A DNA stretch of 64,000 bases, from NCBI GenBank assembly GCA_033439765.1, contig JAULSN010000011.1:868001-932000 (forward strand), in the 5' to 3' direction. The notes beneath the pieces are model-generated. The model was not told the DNA's origin. It saw nothing but the letters and a program-made list of their open reading frames with translations, and did no database searches. Every line of letters starts with the position of its first letter. Within the stretch, counting starts at the first letter, position 1. Source of the DNA: Lasiosphaeria ovina (taxonomy: Eukaryota; Ascomycota; Sordariomycetes; Sordariales; Lasiosphaeriaceae). A program made the translations under genes and the position numbers. Below are positions 33,454-43,620 of the stretch, piece by piece.

Positions 33454-34692
33454 ATGGCGTTAATGGGCTCGCTTCCGGCGGTTCTTCAGAATCTCACCTG
33501 GCTTGACTTTGACCCAAGCTCAAACTGCGAATGGGCCGGCGAACTCTTCGCACACCTGTATACGGGCAATTTGGATGACGAGCCGTCTGTCGGAGACTTG
33601 GCCGGGTTCGCCTATACTTGTGCGCCCTTTTCATTGCGCAGCCACAACGTAACTGGGGGCCACATCGTCGACTTCAACACCAGAAACATCTTGGCACACA
33701 ATGGAACCTTGGGGGAGCTCCAACGCAAGATTCAGGTGGACCAAGTCTGCCATTATGAATTCTGCCGCAATGCGAAGTGGGAAGGAAATCCGGATCTTTC
33801 TGGGATTGGGGTGAGTTCTAATTACAGCTGCAGCTCAAAAGGTGGTAATTACTAGCTGATTCATTCCAGGTTCTGACAGCATATATATTGCAATGCGCAA
33901 TGACGACTCTCTTTTACGCTGTTGGCCTAACCATGGACCTCCGTACCAGCTACGAATACAAAGCCTCGAAAGTCGCCGGTACTATGGGCCACGATCCTCC
34001 AGTTCAGTAGTCTAATTACACTGTAGCTCTACGGCTCCGGCATCACCCCCAAGATGAAAGCCTTCAGAGCGTGCCTCGAGGCATTCTGGCTCTCTTCCTT
34101 CTATTTTGGTCTAGGGATTATCATTGCCGGACTCGCAGTTAACGTCATAGAGGGTATGTCCCAAAATACCTTGTTCTTCTCCTTCCTTGGCGCTCAACTA
34201 TCGACAACAGTGCTCACGTGCCTCCGCCAATGGTATCGCCCCGATCACACACACCTCGCCAACGCCTTTCTTCTTATAATGGCTATCTTGCTTCTGGTTT
34301 GGAGCATTCTCGCTAGCAAAATCAACAATTGGTCGACCGGATGGGAGCTTTACTACTTCTACAACTTGCCATCTCGTCGGAAAGCTCTATTCTTCGTCCT
34401 GATACCGCTGGGTACTACGCCTCAAATTCTCATCTTTTTTGTGGCCCGTTTTGTCTGGAAAAGGTATAGGCTTCGACCGACAAGTTTATCAAAGGTGCTT
34501 CAAAGAATGCTCAAAGCCTGGTCTTTCTTAATCATGTGGATTTCGCTCGGCTTCTTCGTTCAGCTTCGCTCAGAGATCAGTGACGTGGTTGGAGACTCCT
34601 ATGCAGAGAACGAATGGGGCTTCGGACAAGTTCTGGCAATACTTGCATTGGTCCCAATGTTTGTGGAGTTTGGCAAAAATTTGGACCTGTAA
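33454..34692 (+). CDS. Fungal multi-span membrane protein, 374 aa
   Basis: Model: exons 33454-33810, 33870-33971 and 34027-34692. Intron 1 has a GTGAGT donor; intron 2 has a weak GTCGCC donor but a good CTAATTACA branch, and its phase fits. An extracellular-looking N-terminal part contains Cys and N-glycosylation sequons (NLTW, HNVTG, HNGTL). It is followed by about seven hydrophobic segments, including FYFGLGIIIAGLAVNVI, LANAFLLIMAILLLVWSILA and AWSFLIMWISLGFF. The block ENEWGFGQVLAILALVPMF is shared with the broken paralogue near 40.6 kb. Downstream DNA (34752-34900) could encode a hydrophilic tail (DKIKATLIPSVNKILGL), but it is one base out of phase with the GTAAGT donor at 34689. Function unknown; such genes recur near HET clusters. 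Confidence 0.7.
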
Positions 34693-35269
34693 GTTGACGT
34701 CCTGTGGCTGTTACCGCAACGGTCTGCTGTCACTGACTGACTGGATTAAAGGGGATAAAATTAAGGCGACTCTAATTCCAAGCGTGAACAAGATTCTTGG
34801 ACTGGAACCAAAGCGGACTTATGTCGGTATCCACGAAGCCGAGACGGAGATGGCCCCGGTGTCAAGTCCCGCGCCGGCAATCAGGGATGAGCAAGTGTAA
34901 GGTATATGCAGTGGTGGACTTCCCGTAGTGTTCGGGATGGGTGCTTTCGAAATGTTGCTGCGCGTGTTCGTTGATTGCAGAACACTTGCTACTTTGAAAT
35001 GACAGGCATGACTTATCTTATGTGACGCCCAGCGATCAAAACAGATACATGGTATTTCCGTCCACACGGATAAATCGAGAGAACTTTGCCCTCGAACCAG
35101 GGTTTGAAGTGGTTTTGCTGCAGCCTACTGGTTGATGCTACTGTCGCTTTTGCCAAGGTTAGCTGATCTGGATCACCCCTTGGGTTTCCGCGCAGGCACT
35201 TGAAACGCCACCAGGCCTGAGCTGGGATAGCGAACACACCTCCACCTCGGGATTCCCAACCTTGGCCAT
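34693..35269. other. Intergenic, includes possible lost C-terminal exon
   Basis: It contains the out-of-phase tail of the previous gene (34752-34900). The rest shows no gene. Confidence 0.45.
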
Positions 35270-35898
35270 ATGGCGACAACGTGTGTTGCCGTAGGCCCGG
35301 CAGACCCAGACATTGCTGGCCTCGGCGTAAGTGCCATCTCCGTGTTTTTCCCCCTCCCCAATGTTGCATTGCCTGTCCACCTCCCGGATTGCAGCGAAAT
35401 TATAAGCCATGCGCTCAGACTCTTTCACAGATAATTATCGCCCTGGCATTCCAGAGCGGGACTTCAGTCTTGCTCTCGGCGTGGCTCTTCATCACTGTCG
35501 ACCTAGTCCTCATTGTGAATTTCAAGAAGTGGCTTGACGGCCCCTACAACAAGCAGCCAGGCAAGGGAAGGCCTCGGCGCGGCTCTCGCGGCTCGATAAG
35601 AAGTGGTGACCAGGTAGTCCCTCAGAGCCGAGGAGACGGCCAGCCACCGACGCTCGCCGAGCTCGAAGAGCGCCAGGCTGGCATTCGGGAATGTCTGACG
35701 TTTATTAGCGACTCTCAGATTCTGACGGGTAATTATGTCATTTGACTGTGCAGGGGAGATGAGCCTCGTTGTGCTAACAATAATCGTTGGTTGGTCTCTG
35801 TCCGTAGGTACCGGCCTTCTGATAGCTGCCCTCGCTACTAGGGATCGTCTCAGCTTATATCACTTTCACATCATATACGACATCGCCAACTTTACGGC
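35270..35898 (+). pseudogene. Truncated multi-span membrane protein gene
   Basis: Three exons join in phase: 35270-35326 (MATTCVAVGPADPDIAGLG), 35395-35728 (IIIALAFQSGTSVLLSAWL, then a hydrophilic loop with a coiled segment TLAELEERQAGIRECLTF) and 35808-35898 (GTGLLIAALATRDRLSLYHF, then YDIANFTA). This is the typical N-terminal half of a fungal integral membrane family. After the GTGAGT donor at 35899 I could not find a continuation in phase with more membrane segments, so the C-terminal half appears lost. It could still be a short expressed gene. Confidence 0.55.
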
Positions 35899-36869
35899 GT
35901 GAGTTTCAGGTCCAGATCATTCCGTTGTTATACCACCCTATCAGCCATCTCTGGAACTGCTCAACCCTCAGTAAGCCAGAGTCCGGTGAGCTGGAATCTC
36001 CTGGACACACTGAGCTGATCAAACAAAGTCCCGTTGGGAGTCAGACTCGGTCGAATGTCAGCTCTTTCTCTCCTGGGTGGCAGGTTGCGGGGATGTGGCA
36101 CGGTACGTACCCGGTATGCGGCCGGTACGTACCCGGTAATGATGCCGGTACGTCCCCCATGTTAGCTGTGAAGAAGACAAGGGTCTAGTATTTCGCAACA
36201 ATCACAATAGCAGACATGGCGTTCCGCGGCCGCCTTCGAGCGCAAGCTTTGCAATCCATCTTTTCGGCGCCGCCATCCAGCATAATGTCATTGAGGGCGC
36301 AAAATGATGTCTTTTTTTTCCTTTTCCCTTTGACTACATCTTAGGCGATGGGCCCCCTTTTTCAATGTTCGAGCGAGCCCACATCAAGACCAACCCGGTC
36401 CCGTTTCTCAGGCTTTCGACGACGTGATCCGCCGCCAATGCACCGTTCGCCGGTGCCCTCCTTACCAGTAGTAGGTGCGGAGTAGGAGATGATAATTATG
36501 TATGGGGCACCCAGAGTTGGACCGAGGCGTTCAATCACCCAAAACATTTCTCCAGGCCCGATGCAACGAGATAGCCCCCCGTCTCCAGCGCTTTTCTTCC
36601 AAGATTCGTCATTTTGATGATCAACATTTGCGCAGGCGGCGGGCAGCATGTCTACAAAGAAACGGGGCATAGTTTTATATCTGGTTATCGGAGTAGAGTT
36701 TGATTCTAATGTACAAATGATGAGGTTGAGTGCTTACACAAGGCAACCTGCCAGCCTCTAGCAGTCCCCTTTGGAAATAGATGCCTGCAGTGAGTGGGCT
36801 GACCCCACTGCGCTTGTGGGTGCCAATTTGTCCATCACCCAGACGATTCCCCCCCCCTTGACGCCGTCT
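35899..36869. other. Intergenic with palindromic repeats
   Basis: About 970 bp. It contains the repeat block at 36101-36154. A minus-strand ATG frame (36670 to 36362, 102 codons) has no recognisable domain and is not called. Confidence 0.45.
36101..36154. repeat. Short palindromic tandem repeat
   Basis: CGGTACGTACCCGGTA occurs at 36101-36116 and 36123-36138. A third, shorter copy (CCGGTACGT) is at 36144-36152. The spacing is about 22 bp. Each unit contains the palindrome GGTACGTACC. Confidence 0.85.
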
Positions 36870-38363
36870 TTACCACTTGCGGGGAAACCGCGCCAAGAGC
36901 CGCCTGCAGGAGAGAGCCATCATGACCTTGGCCGGGCTCGCCACGAGAGGGCTTCTGCAACGACCAGGAAGAGCAGTAGTACCCTGGGTGCGCTGGTGGC
37001 CATCAGGCGTAACGTGGCGCTTGTAGTCCTTGAATACGTCTTCGCCTGCACGAATCGAAGCGGGCTGCTGTGTAAAAGTCGACAGGGGTTGTTGTTGCTT
37101 GTTGCCGGCGTGGCCATGAAACAATCCATTCGCTACCAGTCTGCCTGCAAGAGTCGACAAGGATTGCTTCTTGCCTCCTCTAGGAGACATGGGGCCACTT
37201 CTTGGAAGCGTGGATGAGGGTCGCTTGCCACTGCCCGACGCAATGGAGCTGCGGGGCGTAGTGGTGGTGGTGCAAGACTTAGCGGCGTTGGTACTCGGGT
37301 TGCCGTCTTTCCTGTGGCGGTAGCTCTTGAGAGCAGAGTCGAGAATGGTGGCATATGGAATGGTGATGTTGGGCTGGTGGTGGTGGTGGTGGCGGTTGAC
37401 ATCAAGGAGGGGTCGAACGAATTCGTCCGGAAGACTCTCACGTTCCTCGACCAAGTCTGATAGCCACAGCTCAACTCCCCCTCCCGGTGTAGAGAGCGGC
37501 TCATGCTGCACAGCCGTCTTGACAGCCCCATCAACCATGGTAAAAACCGAGACAAAGGATTTTTGAGCCAGGCGCTGCAGCTTTCTCTCACTGTCCAACT
37601 GACCCGGCAGACCAAGCTGTATGGCGACCACCGTATGGGTATCTTCTGGGTGCTCGGTGATGAACTGGGCGTATTTGCTCGCGCCTTCGTGATTGCCGTT
37701 GAACAAGACGATCAGACAAGCGGGCGCCTTGTTCTCAGCAGTGCTTTGGAGTCCGATGGCAGAATGGAAGGTTGGGAGCGCTTGGTTAGGAAGGCTGAGG
37801 CTCAACTTAACCGTAAGGGCCAGCTGACCGATCAGCTTGTTGTCATGTTGACCGAGGGACTCCAGGCTATTAGCTACGGCGTGGTAGCAGTCGTGACTGA
37901 TGTAAGCCATAGCATTGGCATAAACAGCAGCAGCCATGATTGCAAGGTTTCCGGTCGACGGGTCAAATTCCTGCAAGCGGGCGTTTTGTCAGACAAAGCC
38001 CAAAGTGTGGGGGATTTGACTATTTTACTCACAAAAGGTATCGGCCACCTTATGCTGTCGGGGTGACCTTGGCTGATTGCTGCAATAAGCTCTTGCAGTT
38101 CAGGGAAGCCTCTACCGATGCGATGGTGGTCCTCACGGTTGACGGCGAACTTGAAGTAGAATGCATCCGGCACGGATGGTGGCGCGACGTGAAAGCAGTG
38201 TATGGCAGCAAGGACCTTGTCGAGAGGCTCTGGCTTGTCGGGATCAAGACCTGCCCAGAATAGGCGAGCAGAAGGCATCGGGGTCACCTAGCGTTAAATA
38301 TATATGTATTAGTTGGACTGTCGGATTAGGTTTTGCCGTGATGGAAAAAGACCTCACCATCAT
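36870..38363 (-). CDS. Unknown protein with His run and basic C-terminus, 451 or 453 aa
   Basis: Two main exons on the minus strand, 38287-38033 and 37970-36870, are joined by an intron with GTGAGT donor, CTGAC branch and TTGCAG end; the phase is correct. The start is either an ATG-ATG exon at 38363-38358 spliced over a GTGAGG...GCTAG intron (453 aa) or the ATG at 38278 inside the first main exon (449 aa). The N-terminal 250 residues look folded (PDAFYFKFAVNREDHHRIG, AAAVYANAMAYISHDCYHAV). The rest is low-complexity: a five-His run, Thr and Ser runs, and basic clusters. No family is recognised. Confidence 0.6.
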
Positions 38364-38578
38364 GATGCCTCGTTCAAAGAGCGCGTTGTTGGGTTTGCAA
38401 GGTTTGTTGGAAAAGGAGGAATAGAGAGAGAGAGGCGCAATGTAAAAATCAAAGGCGTTTGATTATTAAGGATGCCTCGTTCAAAGAGCGCGTTGTTGGG
38501 TTTGCAAGGTTCGTTGGAAAAGGAGGAAGAGAGAGAGAGAGGCGCAATGTAAAAATCAAAGGCGTTTGATTATTAAGA
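38364..38578. repeat. 107-bp tandem direct duplication
   Basis: Two nearly identical copies (38364-38470 and 38471-38578) start GATGCCTCGTTCAAAGAGCG and end GGCGTTTGATTATTAAG. They differ by a TTTGTT/TTCGTT change and by the AG-repeat length. They lie immediately upstream of the possible first exon of the minus-strand gene, so they form its promoter or leader. Confidence 0.95.
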
Positions 38579-39698
38579 ATGGAAAATGTGCGCGTCGCTT
38601 CACTTTGATCTGCATTGGCCACCTCGCTTCGTGCGCTACTTTAGCCCGTCTTTGAGACGATATATTTGGCTGACTCACAGCCATTGTTGTTGCTTGCGTT
38701 GACCTCCAGAATTCACCTCCGCATTCACCTGTTGTTCAACGAGCCCGCTAATTAGAAGAGACTGTCACGGCTCACTGCAGCCCACCCACATAGTTGGGGC
38801 ACGGGGGGTGCCACCAATCAATATTTGGCGATTGGGTAGAGAAGAAATAAATAGGGCAGAGTGACTTATAGGCACCCCGAGTCAAGATGCAGAAGAAGCG
38901 CAATGAAAAAGACAACATGGTGGCTAGGACTTAGCACCTGCTGGTGGACAAGAAAGTGGGTAGCCAGCATCGCTCGTCTCCTTCATAGTATGTTGCAGTG
39001 CAACTAGCAAAGACGTTGGCAAACTGCGTGATTCATTGTCTATGTGGAACTTGACTCCTCTCTGGTCAGGCAAGAGACTGTATAATTCTACGTATCGCAA
39101 GGAGAGGGCGTTGGCTGTTGATTCACGGTAATCAGGCTGTAGAGCGGTGGCCCGGCCGGGTCCGATTCAACAGATTTATGAGAAAGGCGTGAGTAATAGT
39201 CTGCCAAGTGTCGTCCAACTACCAATGTCTCCGAATTCCAATGAAGCCGTTCTCGAGCGTGGGATTGTCTTCTGGCCGACCGCTCCGCTCTGGCACTACG
39301 GGATATTCCCTGCGGTCTGATATCAGGGGAACGGGCTGAAATGTGGAGGCACGCATGCTAGAAGGAGAACTCACAAGTCGATGTTGACGTCATCTAGAAC
39401 CTAGACCATACGTCTCCATTATTTGAATTGACGACGGGAAGAATTCGTCTTCTGGAGGCACGGTTAGCCTGTGAAAATAGCTGCCTTGCGGTGTGCGAGA
39501 CAGGGAACGCGGAGTTCGCCCACGGTTTGCAGCCGAGCCGGCAGGATCAAAGAATGTCGTGGCCGTCGGTTGGTCTGGGCAGTGTGGCTATCGATAACGA
39601 TTCATATCGAATGTCGAAATCGATAACAACCTTCACCCGAACAACAAAAACGAAGAACGCCCCGACCAATCAGAACTGGTTATTCTGACCCAAAACCT
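38579..39698. other. Intergenic, no gene seen
   Basis: About 1.1 kb, moderately AT-rich. An imperfect inverted pair (ATCGATAACGATT and AAATCGATAAC) lies near 39590-39640, just before the HET remnant. Confidence 0.5.
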
Positions 39699-40092
39699 GG
39701 CAGCATTCGCTTGCTTCGCCTCCTTCCACACAGAGATAAAGGCGCCTGTTTGCAATGTCAGCTTTTCGAACCCATCTATACGAGGCTCTATCCTACACAT
39801 GGGGCGACCCGCACCAACGTCGTTCCATCTCCATCGACGGACGCAGCTCGCTAGTCACAGCCAACCTCCATGCGGCACTGGTGTCCCTTCGAGATGGACT
39901 CCTCGAGCGAATCGTATGGGTGGATGCCATCTGCATCAACCAGGACGACAACCAAGAGAAGGGAAACCAGATTCGGTACATGGCCGAGATCTACAGCAAG
40001 GCAAGCCGTGTGATCGTCTAGCTCGGTGGAGCAGAGGAGGATAGCGAGCGCGCGCTAGAAGCCATATGCCGCGCTGCAGACGACATGTCCTC
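39699..40092 (+). pseudogene. HET-domain N-terminal remnant
   Basis: It opens with SIRLLRLLPHRDKGA in one frame, then shifts frame before YEALSYTWGDP. It continues through RIVWVDAICINQDDNQE and YMAEIYSKASRVIV. The next codon, which should be the Trp of the VWLG motif, is TAG (40019-40021), followed by LGGAEEDSE. The HET homology stops about 25 codons later and abuts a membrane-protein remnant. It has one frameshift, one nonsense codon and no C-terminal half, so it is non-functional. Confidence 0.85.
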
Positions 40093-40112
40093 TGACCTTT
40101 TGTTCTTCGCAG

Positions 40113-41020
40113 GGTATCCTTTTGCGCAGCCTTGGCACACTCGCTCGACTTCTCTCGCGACGGCCACATGATCCGAGGGTTCCTTGCCTTTGCATTTGCG
40201 ATGCTGTACCTGGCCTACGTTGTCGTGTTTGCGAATGCACTCCATGGATGGGACTATGACGTTACAGGCCGGTGCTACCACACCCGCCTCGTCGCGACTG
40301 ATGCAGCCGTCCACCCCTACGTGGACCGACCGCATCTACCTCGCAGTCACTTGTTTCTACATGTTCATCGTCATCATTCTCTCGTTCCCTCCGGCCTTGA
40401 TGGCCAACCACCCGTTGGTATACATCTCGCACGAGGACACGTCTCCCCGTTCACGATATGTGCGGGCTGTGCTGGTGCAGGTGCCGTGGCCTACCTGGGC
40501 GAGAAAGGAGATATATCGGTGCCACATCATGGTTTTTGCCTTCCTTCAGTATCCTCTCCATCTCTACTCGGCTGTGGCGTTACGGCTCTCCAACGAGAAT
40601 TTCCTCGACAGCAACTCGGAGAGGGAGTGGGGATTCGGACAGGTCATGGCTCTCATGCTGGTGGCGGACACCATCATCCGATGTGGAAAGGCCATCTATG
40701 GTAAGTTGGTGCCTACCTTGTCTTTGAAGCACCGCCGCGGGACTCGAGATGAACATGACGGCATACTGAAATCTTCTTTAGGATATGCGACAGAAGAGCG
40801 GGCCTCTCCCAACGCACAGCGTTTTCGAGAGCTCTCTATCCAATATGGGCCAGCCATCGCTTACGGGCCACCGACTCCTGTTGAGGCCGATCTTATGCCG
40901 CTCACCAAGCTTGAAGTCGGAACCGCGTCCAAGGCGGTAGCTCCTCTCACTGACCTTCCACAGGGGACTAGCCAGTCGGGTGCTACAAGTTCTTTTAGCG
41001 CGCACTCTTCAGATATATGA
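40113..41020 (+). pseudogene. Multi-span membrane protein pseudogene
   Basis: The first part reads VSFCAALAHSLDF and GFLAFAFAMLYLAYVVVFAN, then GRCYHTRLVATDAAVHPYVD. At this point the frame changes. The exact duplication GACC-GACC at 40324-40331 explains the shift; a single GACC would give VDRIYLAVTC and keep one frame. The second part has IYLAVTCFYMFIVIILSF, a loop, EREWGFGQVMALMLVAD, an intron (40701-40781, GTAAGT to TTTAG) and a hydrophilic tail ending SAHSSDI. The WGFGQ block shows kinship with the intact gene at 33.5-34.7 kb. The 5' end is missing or fused to the HET remnant. Confidence 0.75.
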
Positions 41021-41904
41021 CGTACTGGAACTGTTTCGGATACTAGCCCCTTATTGGAAAATTCTTGTTCAATAGTGAGCCCGGCTGTCTTCACATTAAA
41101 ACCGTTCAGTGCTCAGTCAGACAAGGCAATCCTGTTAATCCGCCGTCACACGGACCCATTGGTACCTGCGCACTCGTCATACCTACCACGCACTCGTACC
41201 GGCATGCATACTCATACCCGCTGCACCGGTGGGAGCCCTGGCTAACAACGCGGGGTTCAGGGGTTCGTAAAGGAGGGAATCCACCCCGTTAGAATCCAGC
41301 ATTATGGAGTGTCTGGAAGTAATTAGGTACTTGGCCATTTCATTTCAGTTTCCTAACATTATCTCATCGGGGACGCTTGGTGAGCCGTGAATGGGCCAAA
41401 ACGCCCGTCATTCGTCTGTAAGTTCGTAGGAAAGAGGGAAAGAGCGACAAAGGTATCCCTCCCTCATAGGGCCGTCAAGGACCCCCGCAAAAAGAGCAGC
41501 GACAAGCTTGAAAGGGAGTCGGTTCCTTTTTGTTCCCTGACAGACGTCGTCCCGCCATTGTTGAAATAGTACAATAGTCCAGATCCCGCAGATCCCGCAC
41601 TCAGATTCATTGACCCTTGTCCCATGTTCTCACATTAGTTGATTCACTTTGGCCCCGAATAAAGAAGACGAGCCAACAAAGACTCGGATTCCTTGTCATA
41701 TTGTAACTGTCCGGTACACAAATCTAGCCCTAGAAAGACCAGCTTTGTCAAACCCCTGCGTGTACGAGTGTACCATGGTAAGATCAGGGACCGTCCACCG
41801 AGTTCGACGAAGGGTATAAGAAGGACCGGAGACTCACTCTCCTGCCAAGAGTTAAATAGTGGTAAACTAAAATAGCACAACAAGACATCAACCAACCAAC
41901 CAAC
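41021..41904. other. Intergenic, promoter side of the LPMO gene
   Basis: About 880 bp without a supportable gene. Confidence 0.55.
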
Positions 41905-42984
41905 ATGATCAGCCAAATGCAGTCCATCATTGCCAGCGCCGCCCTCCTGGGCGTCGCCAGCGGCCACATGATCATGAACACTCCTACGCCGTACAACCTC
42001 CACCACAGCACCCCCCTCGTCCAGGTCAGCCCCCTCGGGCCAGGCCTTCCCTTCCCCTGCCAGGGGAACCAGGACATCGAGCAGGTGACCACCATCACAG
42101 CGGGCGCGACCCAGCTGGTGAACTTCACCGGCGGTGCCCAGCACGGCGGCGGCTCGTGCCAGTTTTCTCTGACGTACGAGTACCCGCCGCCAGCCGACAA
42201 GTCCAAGTGGAAGACCATCTACACGCTGATCGGCGGGTGCCCCGTTTCAGCAGCAGGAAACCTGCCAACAGCTGGCACTGACGCTGACGGGCGCGCCGAC
42301 TCGGTGCACTGCGGAAACGACTCTGGCACTGAGTGCATCCGGCAGTTCGAGATCCCCATTCCCAAGGGCGTACCCAGCGGGAATGCTACGTTTGCGTGGA
42401 CCTGGTACAACAAGATCGGAAATCGGGAGCTGTACATGAACTGCGCACCTGTCAGCATCACAGACGGCGCGAGCGACACCACCTTCTTCGACGCTCTGCC
42501 GCAGATGTTCGTGGCCAACATCCCCGGCGAGTGCACCACCAACAACGGCGTGCTCAACATCCCCAACCCCGGCAGCTTCGGCAAGGTCCTCGAGCAGCCC
42601 GCCCCCGACAGCGAGGGCACCTGCGAGAAGGCCGCCGGCATCCCCACCTTTGACAGTGCTGCTGACAGTGGCAGTGGCAGTGGCAGTGGCAGTGGCAGTG
42701 CGCCCCCTCCTCCTCCTCCTCCTCCCGCCACCACCTCTAGCAGCGACGCCACGCCTCCCGCGGCCACTGACGCTGCCACTTCCACCCCGCCGCCTCCCAC
42801 AGCCACCGAGACGCCCGCGGGCGGCTCCGGGTCCTGCTCCCCCGACGGTGCCATCGTGTGCCTCGAGCCCGGCTTCTTCGGCATCTGCGACCACGGCTTC
42901 GCCGTCAAGCAGGCCCTGGCCCCTGGAACCACGTGTGCTGGTGGCCAGATCTCGCGCCGCAGCGGGCGTTTCTTCCGCGCCTAG
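41905..42984 (+). CDS. Chitin-type lytic polysaccharide monooxygenase, AA11 with X278 module
   Basis: Single exon, 359 aa. Signal peptide residues 1-20 (MISQMQSIIASAALLGVASG) are followed directly by His21 (HMIMNTPTPYN). That His becomes the N-terminal copper ligand after cleavage; the second ligand is His80 in GGAQHGGGSCQF. The AA11 core (about 21-230) has the family blocks IYTLIGGCPV, ATFAWTWYNKIGNRELYMNC and PQMFVANI. A Ser/Gly then Pro/Thr linker (SGSGSGSGSG, eight Pro) leads to a C-terminal CSPDGAIVCLEPGFFGICDHG module with the pattern of X278, a chitin-binding module often attached to AA11. The enzyme oxidatively cleaves chitin; in fungi it may act on its own wall, on insects or on other fungi. 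Family assignment is confident; substrate is by family. Confidence 0.93.
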   Translation: MISQMQSIIASAALLGVASGHMIMNTPTPYNLHHSTPLVQVSPLGPGLPFPCQGNQDIEQVTTITAGATQLVNFTGGAQHGGGSCQFSLTYEYPPPADKSKWKTIYTLIGGCPVSAAGNLPTAGTDADGRADSVHCGNDSGTECIRQFEIPIPKGVPSGNATFAWTWYNKIGNRELYMNCAPVSITDGASDTTFFDALPQMFVANIPGECTTNNGVLNIPNPGSFGKVLEQPAPDSEGTCEKAAGIPTFDSAADSGSGSGSGSGSAPPPPPPPPATTSSSDATPPAATDAATSTPPPPTATETPAGGSGSCSPDGAIVCLEPGFFGICDHGFAVKQALAPGTTCAGGQISRRSGRFFRA

Positions 42985-43404
42985 TTAATTCGAAGATCCT
43001 TGCCATGACTATCTGATCTGGTCTTGATGGCCATAGGGTGGGTATAGCGGGACTTCATTTTCTTTTCTCTTACATAAAGCGATATGTTTGTGTTGCTTGC
43101 TCTTCTGTTGCAGCGGGACATCATTAGACGGATAAATTTATATTGTATCTACTGAAAACAGTACCATTGTATATGTGCTTGTTTTTGTGCCTGTGAATGG
43201 TGCGTGAATATCGTCAATAATTTTAACCAAATATCGTATCTTGAGACTATGCGTTTCCGTTGAACTCGTCAGTGAACAAGAAGAACCACGTTATCTTGAA
43301 AACTATCCTAGAGGCCGGCGAGGCAAGGAAGACGCAGTGGCTGCGGGTGACACCGGTCCTGATATTATTTCTATCACTAGTGGGACTAGGACAACGGAAC
43401 ACCG
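42985..43404. other. Intergenic, 3' flank of the LPMO gene
   Basis: About 420 bp, AT-rich after the stop. No gene seen. Confidence 0.6.
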
Positions 43405-43620
43405 AAATCACGGCCGCAGAACAGAGAAAATTGCTTGGTAGTTCTTCTCCTCGCTCGCTCCTCCCCTCACCACAGCATAGCGGCGGAGCAGCAGCGCAAC
43501 CTCTTGGGTAACCAGCCTCTCCACACCCCCCCAACCTCTCCAAAGCCCCCAGAGAAAATGATGCTAACAGCGCTACTCCTGAAGAGCAGCTGATCCGAGA
43601 ATTACTGAAGCCCCAGGATC
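43405..43620 (+). pseudogene. Decayed copy of the LUC7 5' end, exon 1 duplicated
   Basis: ACGGCCGCAGAACAGAGAAA-ATTGCTTGGTA (43410-43440) matches LUC7 exon 1 and its GTA donor. A second diverged version, GCGGCGGAGCAGCAGCGCAA-CCTCTTGGGTAA (43480-43511), follows 70 bp later. The intron 3' part and the start of exon 2 also match (AATGATGCTAACAGCGC, then GAAGAGCAGCTGAT at about 43580-43593), against the same order at 28410-28455. The zinc-finger region is absent. The ATG is lost in both copies. Confidence 0.7.

Noticed and set aside
36362..36670. A 102-aa minus-strand ATG frame
   Set aside because: No domain, no splice support, and a composition not distinguishable from noncoding DNA.
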